From Clostridia bacterium (GTDB taxonomy: Bacteria > Bacillota > TC1 > UBA5767), in assembly GCA_016887505.1 (NCBI GenBank), contig CP069393.1, forward strand, positions 868,001 through 932,000: 64,000 bases of DNA, written 5' to 3'. Below the pieces are notes generated by a model. That model was not told the DNA's origin and did not search any database. It saw only the letters and a list, made by a program, of their open reading frames with translations. The position numbers and the translations under genes are program-made. Of this stretch, positions 36,404 through 46,971 are shown piece after piece. Within the stretch, counting starts at the first letter, position 1. Every line of letters starts with the position of its first letter.

Positions 36404-37264
36404 CTATTTTCTTATCTTTTTATGGCCAGCCATATCAATCCACAATGGACTTGCAATGAAGATAGATGAATAACCTCCAAATACCGTGCCAATTAACATC
36501 GCTAATACGAAATCATGAATGGTTGAACCACCCACCAAGAATAGGCTAAGCAACACTATGATTACCGCAACAGACGTACTGATTGAACGGAACAGTGTTT
36601 GGTTGATACTTAGATCTACAATCTGCTCATCTGTTCTCTTCATTCTCTTATTCAAATTCTCTCGAATTCTGTCAAAGATTACAATACTATCGTTGATTGA
36701 ATAACCAATAATCGTCAATAGGGCCGCTACAAAGGCACTATTCACTTCAATTTGTAGAATGGAAAAAATACCTACAGTGATTAGAACATCGTGGACTAAG
36801 GCCAACACTGCTGCGATGCCAAAGAAAAACTCAAACCGAATGGTGATATATATAATCATCAGTATTGCCGCTATTCCCAAAGCCAGCAAGGCATTCCTTG
36901 TGAGTTCTTCACCAATGCTCGCACTTACCTTTTCATTTCTGTCTACTGTAACTTCGCCAAATTCTTCTGTGAGATTATCAATCAAATCAATAGAAGCGGT
37001 TTCATCAAGTTCTTCCGTTCGCAATATGTATTTATTTTCTCCAGCTTCTTGGATATTATAACGAAATCCCTGAGTATCCAAATAGGATCTGAGATCGTCA
37101 ACATTGGTTGTCTCGTTAAAAGACAAATCCAGCATGTTACCACCAGTGAAATCAATACCATAATTCAGTCCTTGAATCATCATTGAAATAAGTCCAACTA
37201 TGATGATTACGGCTGAGAAAATATACCATTTCTTTCTGTTCTCAATAAATTTGATATTAGTCAA
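36404..37264 (-). CDS. secF: Protein translocase subunit SecF
   Basis: 286 residues with six membrane helices. With SecD it uses the proton gradient to pull secreted proteins through SecYEG. The N-terminal FIENRKKWYIFSAV helix, the periplasmic GIDFTGG motif and the C-terminal helices with GYSINDSIVIFDRIREN are diagnostic. No ATG fits. The likely start is TTG at 37262-37264, 9 bases behind a GGAG, overlapping the secD stop by 8 bases. Translation is then coupled to secD. Confidence 0.95.
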   Translation of the reverse strand: MTNIKFIENRKKWYIFSAVIIIVGLISMMIQGLNYGIDFTGGNMLDLSFNETTNVDDLRSYLDTQGFRYNIQEAGENKYILRTEELDETASIDLIDNLTEEFGEVTVDRNEKVSASIGEELTRNALLALGIAAILMIIYITIRFEFFFGIAAVLALVHDVLITVGIFSILQIEVNSAFVAALLTIIGYSINDSIVIFDRIRENLNKRMKRTDEQIVDLSINQTLFRSISTSVAVIIVLLSLFLVGGSTIHDFVLAMLIGTVFGGYSSIFIASPLWIDMAGHKKIRK

Positions 37265-38519
37265 TTTTCTCAACTCCTTTCCTACTTACACCATAATAGG
37301 CGATATTCTGCAAGGAAGGAATCTTTACGACCAAGCGCAATACAAACCGTGTCAGCAGAAGTGCTGTAATCATATTGGCAACAATACCCAAGGTCAGAGT
37401 CAGCGCAAAGCCACGAATTGAGCCTGTTCCGAACTGGAACAATACTGCCGCTCCAATAATCGTAGTTAAGTTAGAGTCAAAGATTGTCCAAAAGGCTCTA
37501 CGGAAACCAGCTTCAACTGAAGCCCGAAGACTTTTACCATTGCGGATTTCATCCTTGATTCTTTCAAAGATAATGATATTAGCATCAGCTGCCATCGCTA
37601 CCGTCAACAGTATACCGGCTAGTCCAGGTAAGGTTAGAACTGCCCCCACTGCTACCAAACCTAACAGTAGTAGCAAGCCAAAAACAATCAAGGTTATGTC
37701 AGCCATGAGTCCTGGTAAACGATACACAACTAGCATAAACAAAGCCAACAAGGATAAACCAATAATAATGGCCGTTGTAGAGCTTTCCAGTGAATCAGAT
37801 CCCAAAGAAGGTCCTACTGTTCTTTTCTCTACGATTTGTGTGCCCACAGGTAGTGCACCTGCACGAAGTAATGAAGCCAAATCTGCTGCATCTTCAAATT
37901 CTGCAAAGCCTCCACTAATTGAAGCTACCCCATTGGTAATTGCCGTATTGACATGTGGTACGGTAAGCACCTCATCATCTAATACAATAGCAATCACACG
38001 TCTCTCGTCATTACTAGGGTATAGAGACACTAACTGACTAGTTGCCTCAGCGAATAGGGCTGCTCCTTCGCTATCAAATTCAATATTTATCTCAGGTTGA
38101 CTTTTGCTGTTGATGACGGCTTTCGCCTCTTTAAGCATGTCACCCGTTACGATAACATCACCATCAATGGTTACAAATTCCAATTTTGCAGTTTTACCAA
38201 TAATTTCAACTGCCTTTTCAGGATTATCAATACCTGCCAACTCTACTACCAAGCGGTCATTACCGGACAGCTGAATGATTGGCTCACTAACGCCAAGTTC
38301 ATCAATACGCTCCCGCATAACAGCTTGCAGCTGTTTCATTTCATCCGTGCTTACTTCTTCACCTTCATCAGGTACCGCTTCCAATACTACGTGTACTCCA
38401 CCTTGAAGGTCCAATCCCAAACCGATATGTTGAAGTAATGGTTTGGTCAAGAAGATGCCACAGAGGATAATAATAGTCGTAATCAGAGCAACTGATACGG
38501 CACTTCTGTTATTTGACAT
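37257..38519 (-). CDS. secD: Protein translocase subunit SecD
   Basis: 420 residues, a short clostridial form. It has an N-terminal membrane helix (about 9-27), the GLDLQGGVHVVLE motif (33-45), a periplasmic P1 domain, and five C-terminal helices with ANIIIFERIKDEIRNGKSLR. It works with SecF, encoded overlapping downstream, and YajC upstream. The ATG follows AAGGAG at good spacing. Confidence 0.97.
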   Translation of the reverse strand: MSNNRSAVSVALITTIIILCGIFLTKPLLQHIGLGLDLQGGVHVVLEAVPDEGEEVSTDEMKQLQAVMRERIDELGVSEPIIQLSGNDRLVVELAGIDNPEKAVEIIGKTAKLEFVTIDGDVIVTGDMLKEAKAVINSKSQPEINIEFDSEGAALFAEATSQLVSLYPSNDERRVIAIVLDDEVLTVPHVNTAITNGVASISGGFAEFEDAADLASLLRAGALPVGTQIVEKRTVGPSLGSDSLESSTTAIIIGLSLLALFMLVVYRLPGLMADITLIVFGLLLLLGLVAVGAVLTLPGLAGILLTVAMAADANIIIFERIKDEIRNGKSLRASVEAGFRRAFWTIFDSNLTTIIGAAVLFQFGTGSIRGFALTLTLGIVANMITALLLTRFVLRLVVKIPSLQNIAYYGVSRKGVEKID

Positions 38520-38552
38520 TCTTTTCTCCTTAGTTATTGCTTTTTCAGAATA

Positions 38553-38579
38553 AAACTCTTCCCCGATGGGAAGAGCTTT
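38553..38579 (-). terminator. Hairpin between yajC and secD
   Basis: The arms of AAAGCTCTTCCC and GGGGAAGAGTTT pair over about 11 bp on the minus strand, followed by TATTC. The weak T tail suggests partial termination within the sec operon. Confidence 0.6.
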
Positions 38580-38581
38580 GA

Positions 38582-38863
38582 TTATTCAGCTTCTTTCGTT
38601 TCCAATACTCGTGCTACAGCAGCTTTTTCCATTGTAATCTCTACGCCTTTGGCAACATTAACTACAATTATTCCTTTATTGCTGTCGATACTGGTAACCG
38701 TTCCGTGTATCCCCGAATAAGTTACAATATCTGCACCCTTCTGCAAGGAAGTCATCAATGCTTCTTTTCTAGCTTTCTCTTTTTTCTGAGGTCTGATGAT
38801 CATCAGATAGATTAATCCTATAAAGAACGCGATGTACACTACCAATCCCATTGTTTGATCCAT
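38582..38863 (-). CDS. yajC: Preprotein translocase accessory protein YajC
   Basis: 93 residues. One N-terminal membrane helix (about 5-21, GLVVYIAFFIGLIYLMII) is followed by RPQKKEKAR, the YajC hallmark, and a small cytoplasmic domain. It joins the SecDF complex. ATG 38863 follows a GGTGG site. A TTG six codons upstream is less likely. It lies 88 bases past tgt. Confidence 0.95.
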   Translation of the reverse strand: MDQTMGLVVYIAFFIGLIYLMIIRPQKKEKARKEALMTSLQKGADIVTYSGIHGTVTSIDSNKGIIVVNVAKGVEITMEKAAVARVLETKEAE

Positions 38864-38951
38864 TGTCCCACCACCTTTCAAGGTTACTTTCTAGACTATT
38901 TTAACACAAAATATCCATTCATGTTACTTTTTCTTCAACTTGTATAGCCCG

Positions 38952-41112
<2,161 letters not shown>

Positions 41113-41121
41113 GTTTCCTCC

Positions 41122-41162
41122 AAAAAAAAATTGCCTGTAGCAATTCATTATACTACAGGCAA
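41122..41162 (-). terminator. Rho-independent terminator after the glutamate dehydrogenase gene
   Basis: A perfect 10-bp stem TTGCCTGTAG/CTACAGGCAA with a 12-base loop, followed by nine T on the minus strand. It ends 24 bases past the gdh stop, and the T run meets the queA ribosome site. Confidence 0.92.
41147..41152 (-). promoter_or_regulatory. Candidate -10 box of the queA operon inside the terminator loop
   Basis: A perfect TATAAT on the minus strand occupies half of the terminator loop. Initiation about 7 bases downstream (near 41140) would give a 28-base leader that lacks the first hairpin arm, so it would not terminate. The -35 at 17 bases (TAGAAG) matches only 3 of 6, so this is a hypothesis. 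Confidence 0.4.
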
Positions 41163-41186
41163 CCTTATTCTTCTAGCTTGATCTCT

Positions 41187-42443
41187 TTACGGGAATACTC
41201 CACGGATGCGTCTTGCTTCAACTAGACGATTCATGGCTACCATATAGGCACCCGTTCTCAAAGTGCAATTTTTTTGTTTCGCAGATTCCCAAACTTCATT
41301 AAAGCTGCGAATCATAATCTTCTCAAGATTGCGGTTTACTTCATCTTCGTCCCACATTAAAGACTGGATGTTTTGAACCCACTCAAAATAGGAAACAACC
41401 ACGCCACCTGCATTGGCAAGAATATCTGGAACTACGGTGATATTCTTTTCTTCCAATATCGTATCGGCTTCACTTGCAGTCGGTCCATTAGCACCTTCTA
41501 CAATAATCGTTGCTTTCATGTTTTTAGCAACTTCTGCAGTAATCTGATTCTCTAATGCTGCTGGAACAAGGACTTCACAGTCACAAGTTAGCAGTTCATT
41601 ATGCTTGATTTCTACAACACCTGGTGCTTCATAGCCTTTCAATAGGCAATCATGGGCATTCCAGTAATCATTTACTGCATCAATGTCGAATCCATCTGCA
41701 CAGTAAAAAGAAGCAGATACATCGCCAATTGCAACAATTTTACAACCTTCGTCGCACATCAGACGTGCAGCAGTCCGGCCAACATTTCCATAACCTTGAA
41801 CAGCTACTCTCGTACCTTTTAGCTCTTTACCTTGCTTCTTAAGAATCTCTCTAGCTGCAAACATAACACCACGGCCCGTAGCTTCAGGTCTTCCTAATGA
41901 TCCTCCTACAGCTAACGGCTTACCAGTTACAACACCGGGAACTGAATAGCCCTTGAACATGCTGTATGTGTCCATTATCCAAGCCATAATTTGTCCATTG
42001 GTATTTACGTCTGGAGCTGGGATATCTTTTTCTGGTCCAATCAAAGGCAAAATGCCTGCAGTGTATCTTCTTGTTAAGCGTCTCAGCTCATTCTCTGATA
42101 AAGTGCTGGGGTCAACTTGAACTCCGCCTTTACCACCACCATAAGGGATATTTACAACTGCACATTTCAGGGACATCCAAGCAGCTAAGGCCTTCACTTC
42201 ATCCAAGTCGACGTTCTGATGATAGCGGATACCACCTTTACAAGGTCCACGTACACTAGAATGTTGTACACGGAATCCTTCAAAGACTTTTACCGTTCCA
42301 TTATCCATAGTAATTGGTATGGATACTTTCAGTTCGCGTTCTGGATAACGAAGGAAGTTATAGTCACTTTCTTCAATCCCCAAAAGTTCAGCAGCTACAT
42401 CTAAAGTGTGTAGCATCTGGTCATAAGGGTTATACTCCTTCAT
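41187..42443 (-). CDS. Glutamate dehydrogenase (Glu/Leu/Phe/Val family)
   Basis: 418 residues, the hexameric NAD-dependent clostridial/Bacillus type. It interconverts glutamate and 2-oxoglutarate plus ammonia, often the entry point for amino-acid fermentation. The catalytic lysine K105 lies in PYGGGKGGV and the substrate motif CKGGIRYH is at 68-75. The Rossmann dinucleotide fold has GYGNVG near 215. It stands alone, with a strong terminator behind and a divergent EF-G gene in front. The 252-base gap to that gene holds only the plus-strand promoter I can support. Confidence 0.93.
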   Translation of the reverse strand: MKEYNPYDQMLHTLDVAAELLGIEESDYNFLRYPERELKVSIPITMDNGTVKVFEGFRVQHSSVRGPCKGGIRYHQNVDLDEVKALAAWMSLKCAVVNIPYGGGKGGVQVDPSTLSENELRRLTRRYTAGILPLIGPEKDIPAPDVNTNGQIMAWIMDTYSMFKGYSVPGVVTGKPLAVGGSLGRPEATGRGVMFAAREILKKQGKELKGTRVAVQGYGNVGRTAARLMCDEGCKIVAIGDVSASFYCADGFDIDAVNDYWNAHDCLLKGYEAPGVVEIKHNELLTCDCEVLVPAALENQITAEVAKNMKATIIVEGANGPTASEADTILEEKNITVVPDILANAGGVVVSYFEWVQNIQSLMWDEDEVNRNLEKIMIRSFNEVWESAKQKNCTLRTGAYMVAMNRLVEARRIRGVFP

Positions 42444-42611
42444 ACTCTACCTCCTTGAATACAATCTCCACGTACATCTTAGTACAGGCTTGGTTCTATG
42501 TCTAGTACTTTTTCCATTATTTATGGTCCATTATTAATTAGTAATTTCTTGCACTTCATAAGATACATTTCTATTATATTTTAGAACTCAATCCAAATTT
42601 ATTAGAGGATT

Positions 42612-42639
42612 TTGACAACGAATATTTAATTTATATAAA
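42612..42639 (+). promoter_or_regulatory. Promoter of the EF-G paralogue
   Basis: TTGACA (42612-42617) and TATAAA (42634-42639) are 16 bases apart on the plus strand, 57 bases before the start codon. The upstream 100 bases are very AT-rich. Confidence 0.7.
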
Positions 42640-42695
42640 GAGTGAACTATGCAGTATTACGAACTATAAATTCCAAAAGTCCAAGGAGGATGCAC

Positions 42696-44765
42696 ATGAA
42701 AGTATTTCAATCAGAAAAAATTAGAAATGTAGGCTTAGTTTCCCATGGCGGGGCGGGTAAGACATCCCTGGCCGAAGCACTCCTTTACAACGTTGAGATG
42801 ACCAATCGACTGGGAAAGGTAGATGAAGGCAATACCGTGCTTGATTACCTTCCGGAAGAGACTAAGAGGAATATGACTGTATTTCTTGCCATGGCTCCCA
42901 TAGAATGGAAAGAATGCAAAATTAATTTAATTGACACACCAGGGTATGCCGATTTTGCTGGAGAAATCCAATGTGCTTTGCGAGCAGTTGATGCTCTAAT
43001 TTTCAATGTATGTGCCGTTTCCGGTGTCGAAATTCGAACTGAGATGATTTGGGAAGAGGCAGATAATTATAATCTACCTCGTATAGTATATATCAACAAA
43101 ATGGACAGAGATAACGCGGACTTCTATAGAACCTTAGCGGACTTGAGGCATAAATTTACCAAAAGAAGACTTGTGCCCCTACAATTCCCCATCGGAAGTG
43201 GTGACGATTTTGAAGGCATTGTCGACCTGCTTACTATGAGGGCAGTTAAATGGGATCGTCCAAGTCATAGCTGGAAAGAATTGGATATCCCCTTGGAATA
43301 CCAAGAAAGTATTAAAAAGCATCATCTGGAGCTAGTTGAGGCAGCTGCCGAAGGAGACGATGAGCTTTTGATGCGCTATCTAGACGGTGAAGAACTGTCT
43401 ACGGAGGACCTATTGGAAGGATTGCAAAAAGCTTCCAAAAAAGGTGAAGTTGTTCCTATTCTATGTGGTTCTGCAACACAGAATATTGCAACTGCTCCTC
43501 TACTGAATAAAATTGTGGACTATTTCCCCTCACCTGTTGAATCAGCTAAAACTACATCCGTTGAATATGGACTATCAACAGATGGATTTGCAGGCATTGT
43601 ATTCAAAACCATTTCTGATAACTTCATCGGTAAAATTTCATTCATTCGAATCGTATCCGGAACCCTAAAAAAAGATATGCTACTATACAATTCTGATAAG
43701 GAGAATGAAGAAAAAGTTCCTCATCTCTATACTGCTCTTGGCAAAGACCTGCAGGAAATTGACGAAGCTAGAGCTGGCGATATTGTCTGCCTAACTAAAC
43801 TAACTAGCACCGTAACAGGAGACACTCTTTGCACTAAAGATAATATTGTAAATCTTGAGAAAATCGCCTTCCCATCACCAAATTATGCCAAAGCAATTCA
43901 GCCTAAAAGTAAAGATGATGAAGATAAATTGGGAAATGCTTTTGAAAAGTTGCTAGAAGAAGATCCCTCTCTTGCTATCATCCGAAACAAAGAAACCCAT
44001 GAAACTACTGTAAATGGTATGGGAAACATGCATATCGATGTAATGGTTTCTCGGCTGGAAAGAAAGTTTGGTGTCGAAGTTGTTTTAAGCGATCCAATCA
44101 TTCCTTATCGCGAGACCATCACTCAATCAGTTCAAAAAGTGGAAGGGAAACATAAAAAACAATCGGGTGGTCATGGCCAATATGGACATGTATACATCAA
44201 TATTGAGCCCCTCTTTGATGGCGATTTTGAATTTGAAGAAACCATATTTGGTGGTTCTGTTCCCCGAAACTATATCCCTGCTGTTGAAAAAGGTGTCCGT
44301 GAAGCTATGGAGCATGGCGTCTTAGCTGGATATCCTATGACCAGAATCAAAGTTACTTTAACAGATGGTTCATACCACTCAGTGGATTCTTCGGAGATGG
44401 CTTTTAAAATGGCTGGTTCTCTGGCCCTTAGAGCAGCAGTCGCCAAGGCTTCCCCCGTACTATTAGAACCTATCGTTAAGGTTGCAGTAACAGTTCCAGA
44501 AACATACATGGGAGATATCATGGGGGACCTCAACACCAAGCGTGGTAAAATACTAGGTATGGAAGCCAAAGGTAGCAAACAAACTATCTCGGCGTTAGCC
44601 CCTCTTTCTGAAATGTGTAAATATGCAATCGATCTTAAATCTCTAACACAAGGTAAGGGAGCTTTCACCATGGATTTTGATAGCTACGATATTGTACCCA
44701 ATAATTTGGTTTCGAAAATCGTGGAAGATAAAAAGCACCTCGATGAAGAAGCATCCAATCACTAA
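42696..44765 (+). CDS. Elongation factor G-like GTPase (EF-G paralogue)
   Basis: 689 residues. The domain order is that of EF-G: GTPase (1-270), beta barrel, then domains III-V to the C-terminus. P-loop SHGGAGKTS is at 16-24 and G4 NKMD is present. In G3 the usual DTPGH is DTPGY (Y84), so the catalytic histidine is replaced by tyrosine. These marks fit the second EF-G found in many Clostridia and Thermus rather than the translocase encoded with rpsL/rpsG. Start ATG 42696 follows AAGGAGG at 6 bases. A frame opening at 42642 has no ribosome site. It is the only clear plus-strand gene here. Confidence 0.93.
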   Translation: MKVFQSEKIRNVGLVSHGGAGKTSLAEALLYNVEMTNRLGKVDEGNTVLDYLPEETKRNMTVFLAMAPIEWKECKINLIDTPGYADFAGEIQCALRAVDALIFNVCAVSGVEIRTEMIWEEADNYNLPRIVYINKMDRDNADFYRTLADLRHKFTKRRLVPLQFPIGSGDDFEGIVDLLTMRAVKWDRPSHSWKELDIPLEYQESIKKHHLELVEAAAEGDDELLMRYLDGEELSTEDLLEGLQKASKKGEVVPILCGSATQNIATAPLLNKIVDYFPSPVESAKTTSVEYGLSTDGFAGIVFKTISDNFIGKISFIRIVSGTLKKDMLLYNSDKENEEKVPHLYTALGKDLQEIDEARAGDIVCLTKLTSTVTGDTLCTKDNIVNLEKIAFPSPNYAKAIQPKSKDDEDKLGNAFEKLLEEDPSLAIIRNKETHETTVNGMGNMHIDVMVSRLERKFGVEVVLSDPIIPYRETITQSVQKVEGKHKKQSGGHGQYGHVYINIEPLFDGDFEFEETIFGGSVPRNYIPAVEKGVREAMEHGVLAGYPMTRIKVTLTDGSYHSVDSSEMAFKMAGSLALRAAVAKASPVLLEPIVKVAVTVPETYMGDIMGDLNTKRGKILGMEAKGSKQTISALAPLSEMCKYAIDLKSLTQGKGAFTMDFDSYDIVPNNLVSKIVEDKKHLDEEASNH

Positions 44766-44776
44766 TTTCCAAACCT

Positions 44777-44814
44777 AAAAAGTGGTGAACAGAATTCTGT
44801 TCACCACTTTTTTT
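44777..44814. terminator. Bidirectional terminator between the EF-G paralogue and the pseudopilin gene
   Basis: A perfect palindrome of about 17 bp per arm centred on GAATTC, flanked by A and T runs so that both strands read into T tracts. It closes the plus-strand EF-G transcript and can serve the minus-strand pseudopilin gene. Confidence 0.92.
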
Positions 44815-44898
44815 AACTCATCTAATTATCACAAAATATGTCTTCCATCAGATTTATTGTAATCAATAAATCATGTATTCCTTTCTACAAAAATACCA

Positions 44899-45774
44899 TC
44901 AGTTTCCTTGCTTAATCCAACTCTCTCCATTCCAAATATACGTTCCAGCACCTTGCGAGGAATACACTTGCTTGAATTCATCCGTATGCTCACCTAATGC
45001 TTCTGTCCCAATATCACTTACTTCTGAACCAATCGTAATTTTATTTAAGTCATTCCCAGCAAACGCCTTTTGCTCTATCTTTTGAAGACTCGATGGAAGT
45101 TTAATCTCGGTCAAATTATTATCCTTAAATGACCACAAATCGATCCTCTCTACCGAATCAGGAATCGTAACACTCGCGATATTATTATCTTGGAAGGCAT
45201 GGGCGTGAATTTGGACAACCTGACTTCCTTCCTGAAAAGATACTGCCACAAGTCCTTTGTCTTTAAAAGCATTTTGCCCGATCATTTTTAAGACAACCCC
45301 ATCTAGTGAATTAGGAATAACGATATCCTTTGAACTCCCAGAATACGTTTGGCTTCCATTCCAAGCACCAAGAAGGCCATTCGATACACTTAACCCGTCC
45401 TCTGAAGAAATAACATAAAATGAATCCGGAAACAGTAAATACCACCTTTCGTCATCAAGCATCCAGGCAAAGGTAGCATCTTTACTTTGTGGTTCTACAA
45501 AGGAACTCAAATAACCATCTTCTACCAATATGTTTATCAATTCTGTGTTGCTTTTGGTTTCATCCTCAAAAGGATCCGATGATTCATTACTAATCCGATA
45601 TATTGGTGTCAGGGTATTTAAAAGCCCAACAGTAGACTGGTCAACAGAGATTTTAGCACGTTCAGTAAATCCAAATAGCCTTGGAACTGTAACGGAAGCT
45701 AGTATGCCCACTATAACGATAACAACAATTAATTCTATCAGTGTAAAGCCCTTATGTTTGCCCATTCTGGTCAT
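44899..45774 (-). CDS. Type IV pilin/pseudopilin fused to BspA-type leucine-rich repeats
   Basis: 291 residues. A 9-residue basic leader MTRMGKHKG precedes the prepilin peptidase site G-FTLIELIVVIVIVGIL, with the invariant E at position 5 of the mature protein. An N-terminal pilin helix (10-40) leads into a pilin-like domain (about 45-150). Four BspA/LRR_5-like repeats follow (about 165-260, IGxxAFxxNxLxxVxIPxSV pattern). A terminal AGTYIWNGESWIK segment is usual in such surface repeat proteins. No pilus ATPase, platform protein or prepilin peptidase is nearby, so it must use machinery encoded elsewhere. A role in adhesion or surface sensing is inference. ATG 45774 has AGGTGG 8 bases upstream. 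Confidence 0.88.
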   Translation of the reverse strand: MTRMGKHKGFTLIELIVVIVIVGILASVTVPRLFGFTERAKISVDQSTVGLLNTLTPIYRISNESSDPFEDETKSNTELINILVEDGYLSSFVEPQSKDATFAWMLDDERWYLLFPDSFYVISSEDGLSVSNGLLGAWNGSQTYSGSSKDIVIPNSLDGVVLKMIGQNAFKDKGLVAVSFQEGSQVVQIHAHAFQDNNIASVTIPDSVERIDLWSFKDNNLTEIKLPSSLQKIEQKAFAGNDLNKITIGSEVSDIGTEALGEHTDEFKQVYSSQGAGTYIWNGESWIKQGN

Positions 45775-45806
45775 AGTATATTCCACCTTTTCCTAGTATC
45801 GTTTAT

Positions 45807-45963
45807 CTGTATTTCCAATACAGTTTGGCTATGGCTACCCTGCGCACTCGGATAACTCTTTATCTGCTAAAATTGATTCAGCCATTTCTATTCAACAGTC
45901 TAACTACCAACGGCTTCGTTAAATCACAACAATGAAGCAAATCACCATAATAGAATAATTATA
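45807..45963 (-). promoter_or_regulatory. Structured leader with candidate -10 upstream of the pseudopilin gene
   Basis: On the minus strand a TATAAT (45958-45963) would start a leader of about 180 bases. It contains hairpins AACG/CGTT (45909-45920), GATAA/TTATC with a 4-base loop (45851-45864) and a perfect 7-bp CTGTATT/AATACAG (45807-45823). A long-range pair, ATGGCT with AGCCAT (45831-45836 and 45880-45885), encloses the second hairpin. The nested pairing suggests a folded regulatory RNA. I could not match it to a known riboswitch class. Confidence 0.4.
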
Positions 45964-46044
45964 ACATAAATCTATTTTACAAAATATCAATAAGTATTAT
46001 ATACTATTTAGATTTTCCAAGGGATACTGTACACTCAGCCATAT

Positions 46045-46086
46045 AAAAAAAATGATACAGCCATGAATGGCGATATCATTTTTTTA
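46045..46086. terminator. Terminator downstream of the SDR gene
   Basis: Arms AATGATA/TATCATT plus an inner GCCAT/ATGGC form an interrupted hairpin flanked by A8 and T7 runs, so it can act on both strands. It lies about 60 bases past the SDR stop. Confidence 0.75.
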
Positions 46087-46144
46087 AAATATTCTTCTAA
46101 GAGCAACCTACTAGTGAACGTAGGCAACTTTAGCAAATAATTAT

Positions 46145-46900
46145 CTATACATCCATAATTCCAACATGACAAGTTATACCACCATCCATCACATTGACTG
46201 ACCCGTTCATATAAGCTTGTTCGATTAAAAAGAACATCATTTCAGCCAATTCTTCTGGTTTTGCTATGGTATGGGTTGGAGTCATACTCATAACTTTCTT
46301 GGTGTAATCATCTACCGCATCATCCTGTGCACCCATGGCCGTTTGTACATAGCCTGGACATACAGCATTACAGGTTATACCATATTTACCCCATTCAGCA
46401 GCGATTGTCCTCGTATAGCCAATAACAGCGTGTTTCGTAGCAACGTAAGATGATGAGCCCGGTGATCCATACATTCCTTGAATAGAGGCTGTGTTCACAA
46501 TTCTACCAAACCCTAATTCTTTCATTTTGGGAAGCAGATTATGTGTAAACAAATATACGCTCTTAATATTTACACCAAAAACAAGATCAAATTCTTCTTC
46601 AGTGACTTCATCCACGCGATGGAACGGGCCGCCGATACCTGCATTATTAATAAGAATCGTAGGTACGCCAAATTCCTTTTCTACCTGTTCAATACAAGAT
46701 TCTACATCAGCCTTTTTGGATACATCACAACGAACTGCGATAGCCTCCCCACCAGCCTTCTTAATCTCATCTGCTACTTTCTGAGCTTGCGCTTCTGCGA
46801 TATCCACGACAGCTACTTTAATGCCCTCACTAGCAAATTTCTTAGCGGTAGCTGCTCCAATGCCATTACCAGCTCCCGTTACGATTGCAATTTTCTCCAT
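46145..46900 (-). CDS. NAD-dependent short-chain dehydrogenase/reductase (SDR)
   Basis: 251 residues. Classical SDR: TGAGNGIG cofactor loop (9-16), D33 at the end of the second strand (favours NAD over NADP), NNAG (85-88), catalytic S139, Y152 and K156 (YVATK). It oxidises or reduces a hydroxyl/keto group. The substrate is unknown, with 3-hydroxyacyl or polyol dehydrogenases the nearest-looking groups. ATG 46900 follows GGGGG by 7 bases; a longer frame from 46975 lacks a site and spans the promoter. It has its own promoter with an inverted repeat and lies just after the BtrH-like gene. Confidence 0.92.
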   Translation of the reverse strand: MEKIAIVTGAGNGIGAATAKKFASEGIKVAVVDIAEAQAQKVADEIKKAGGEAIAVRCDVSKKADVESCIEQVEKEFGVPTILINNAGIGGPFHRVDEVTEEEFDLVFGVNIKSVYLFTHNLLPKMKELGFGRIVNTASIQGMYGSPGSSSYVATKHAVIGYTRTIAAEWGKYGITCNAVCPGYVQTAMGAQDDAVDDYTKKVMSMTPTHTIAKPEELAEMMFFLIEQAYMNGSVNVMDGGITCHVGIMDV

Positions 46901-46918
46901 ATCTTTACCCCCTAATTC

Positions 46919-46936
46919 AGTATAGTCGTATATACT
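46919..46936. promoter_or_regulatory. Candidate operator of the SDR gene
   Basis: A perfect inverted repeat AGTATA-N6-TATACT lies between the -10 box and the ribosome site, at about +1 to +18. A repressor bound there would block the promoter. No regulator is encoded beside it. Confidence 0.45.
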
Positions 46937-46942
46937 AATGTC

Positions 46943-46971
46943 AGAATACGGCAAAATCCTTAGATTGTCAA
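46943..46971 (-). promoter_or_regulatory. Promoter of the SDR gene
   Basis: TTGACA (46966-46971) and TATTCT (46943-46948) are 17 bases apart on the minus strand. The -35 starts on the base after the TGA of the BtrH-like gene. Confidence 0.82.

Larger units (their letters stand above)
45775..46144. other. Gene-free region (370 bp) between pseudopilin and SDR genes
   Basis: No credible coding sequence on either strand. From right to left it holds the SDR terminator (46045-46086), an AT-rich stretch with a TATAAT (45958-45963) and a leader with several inverted repeats (45807-45920) reading into the pseudopilin gene. Confidence 0.75.

Noticed and set aside
45787-45963. c-di-GMP riboswitch (class I or II) upstream of the pseudopilin gene
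   Set aside because: The conserved class I core (GCAAAC and GACGCAAAGCC elements) and the class II AATGATGAATGG-type segment could not be found, so only a generic structured leader is reported.
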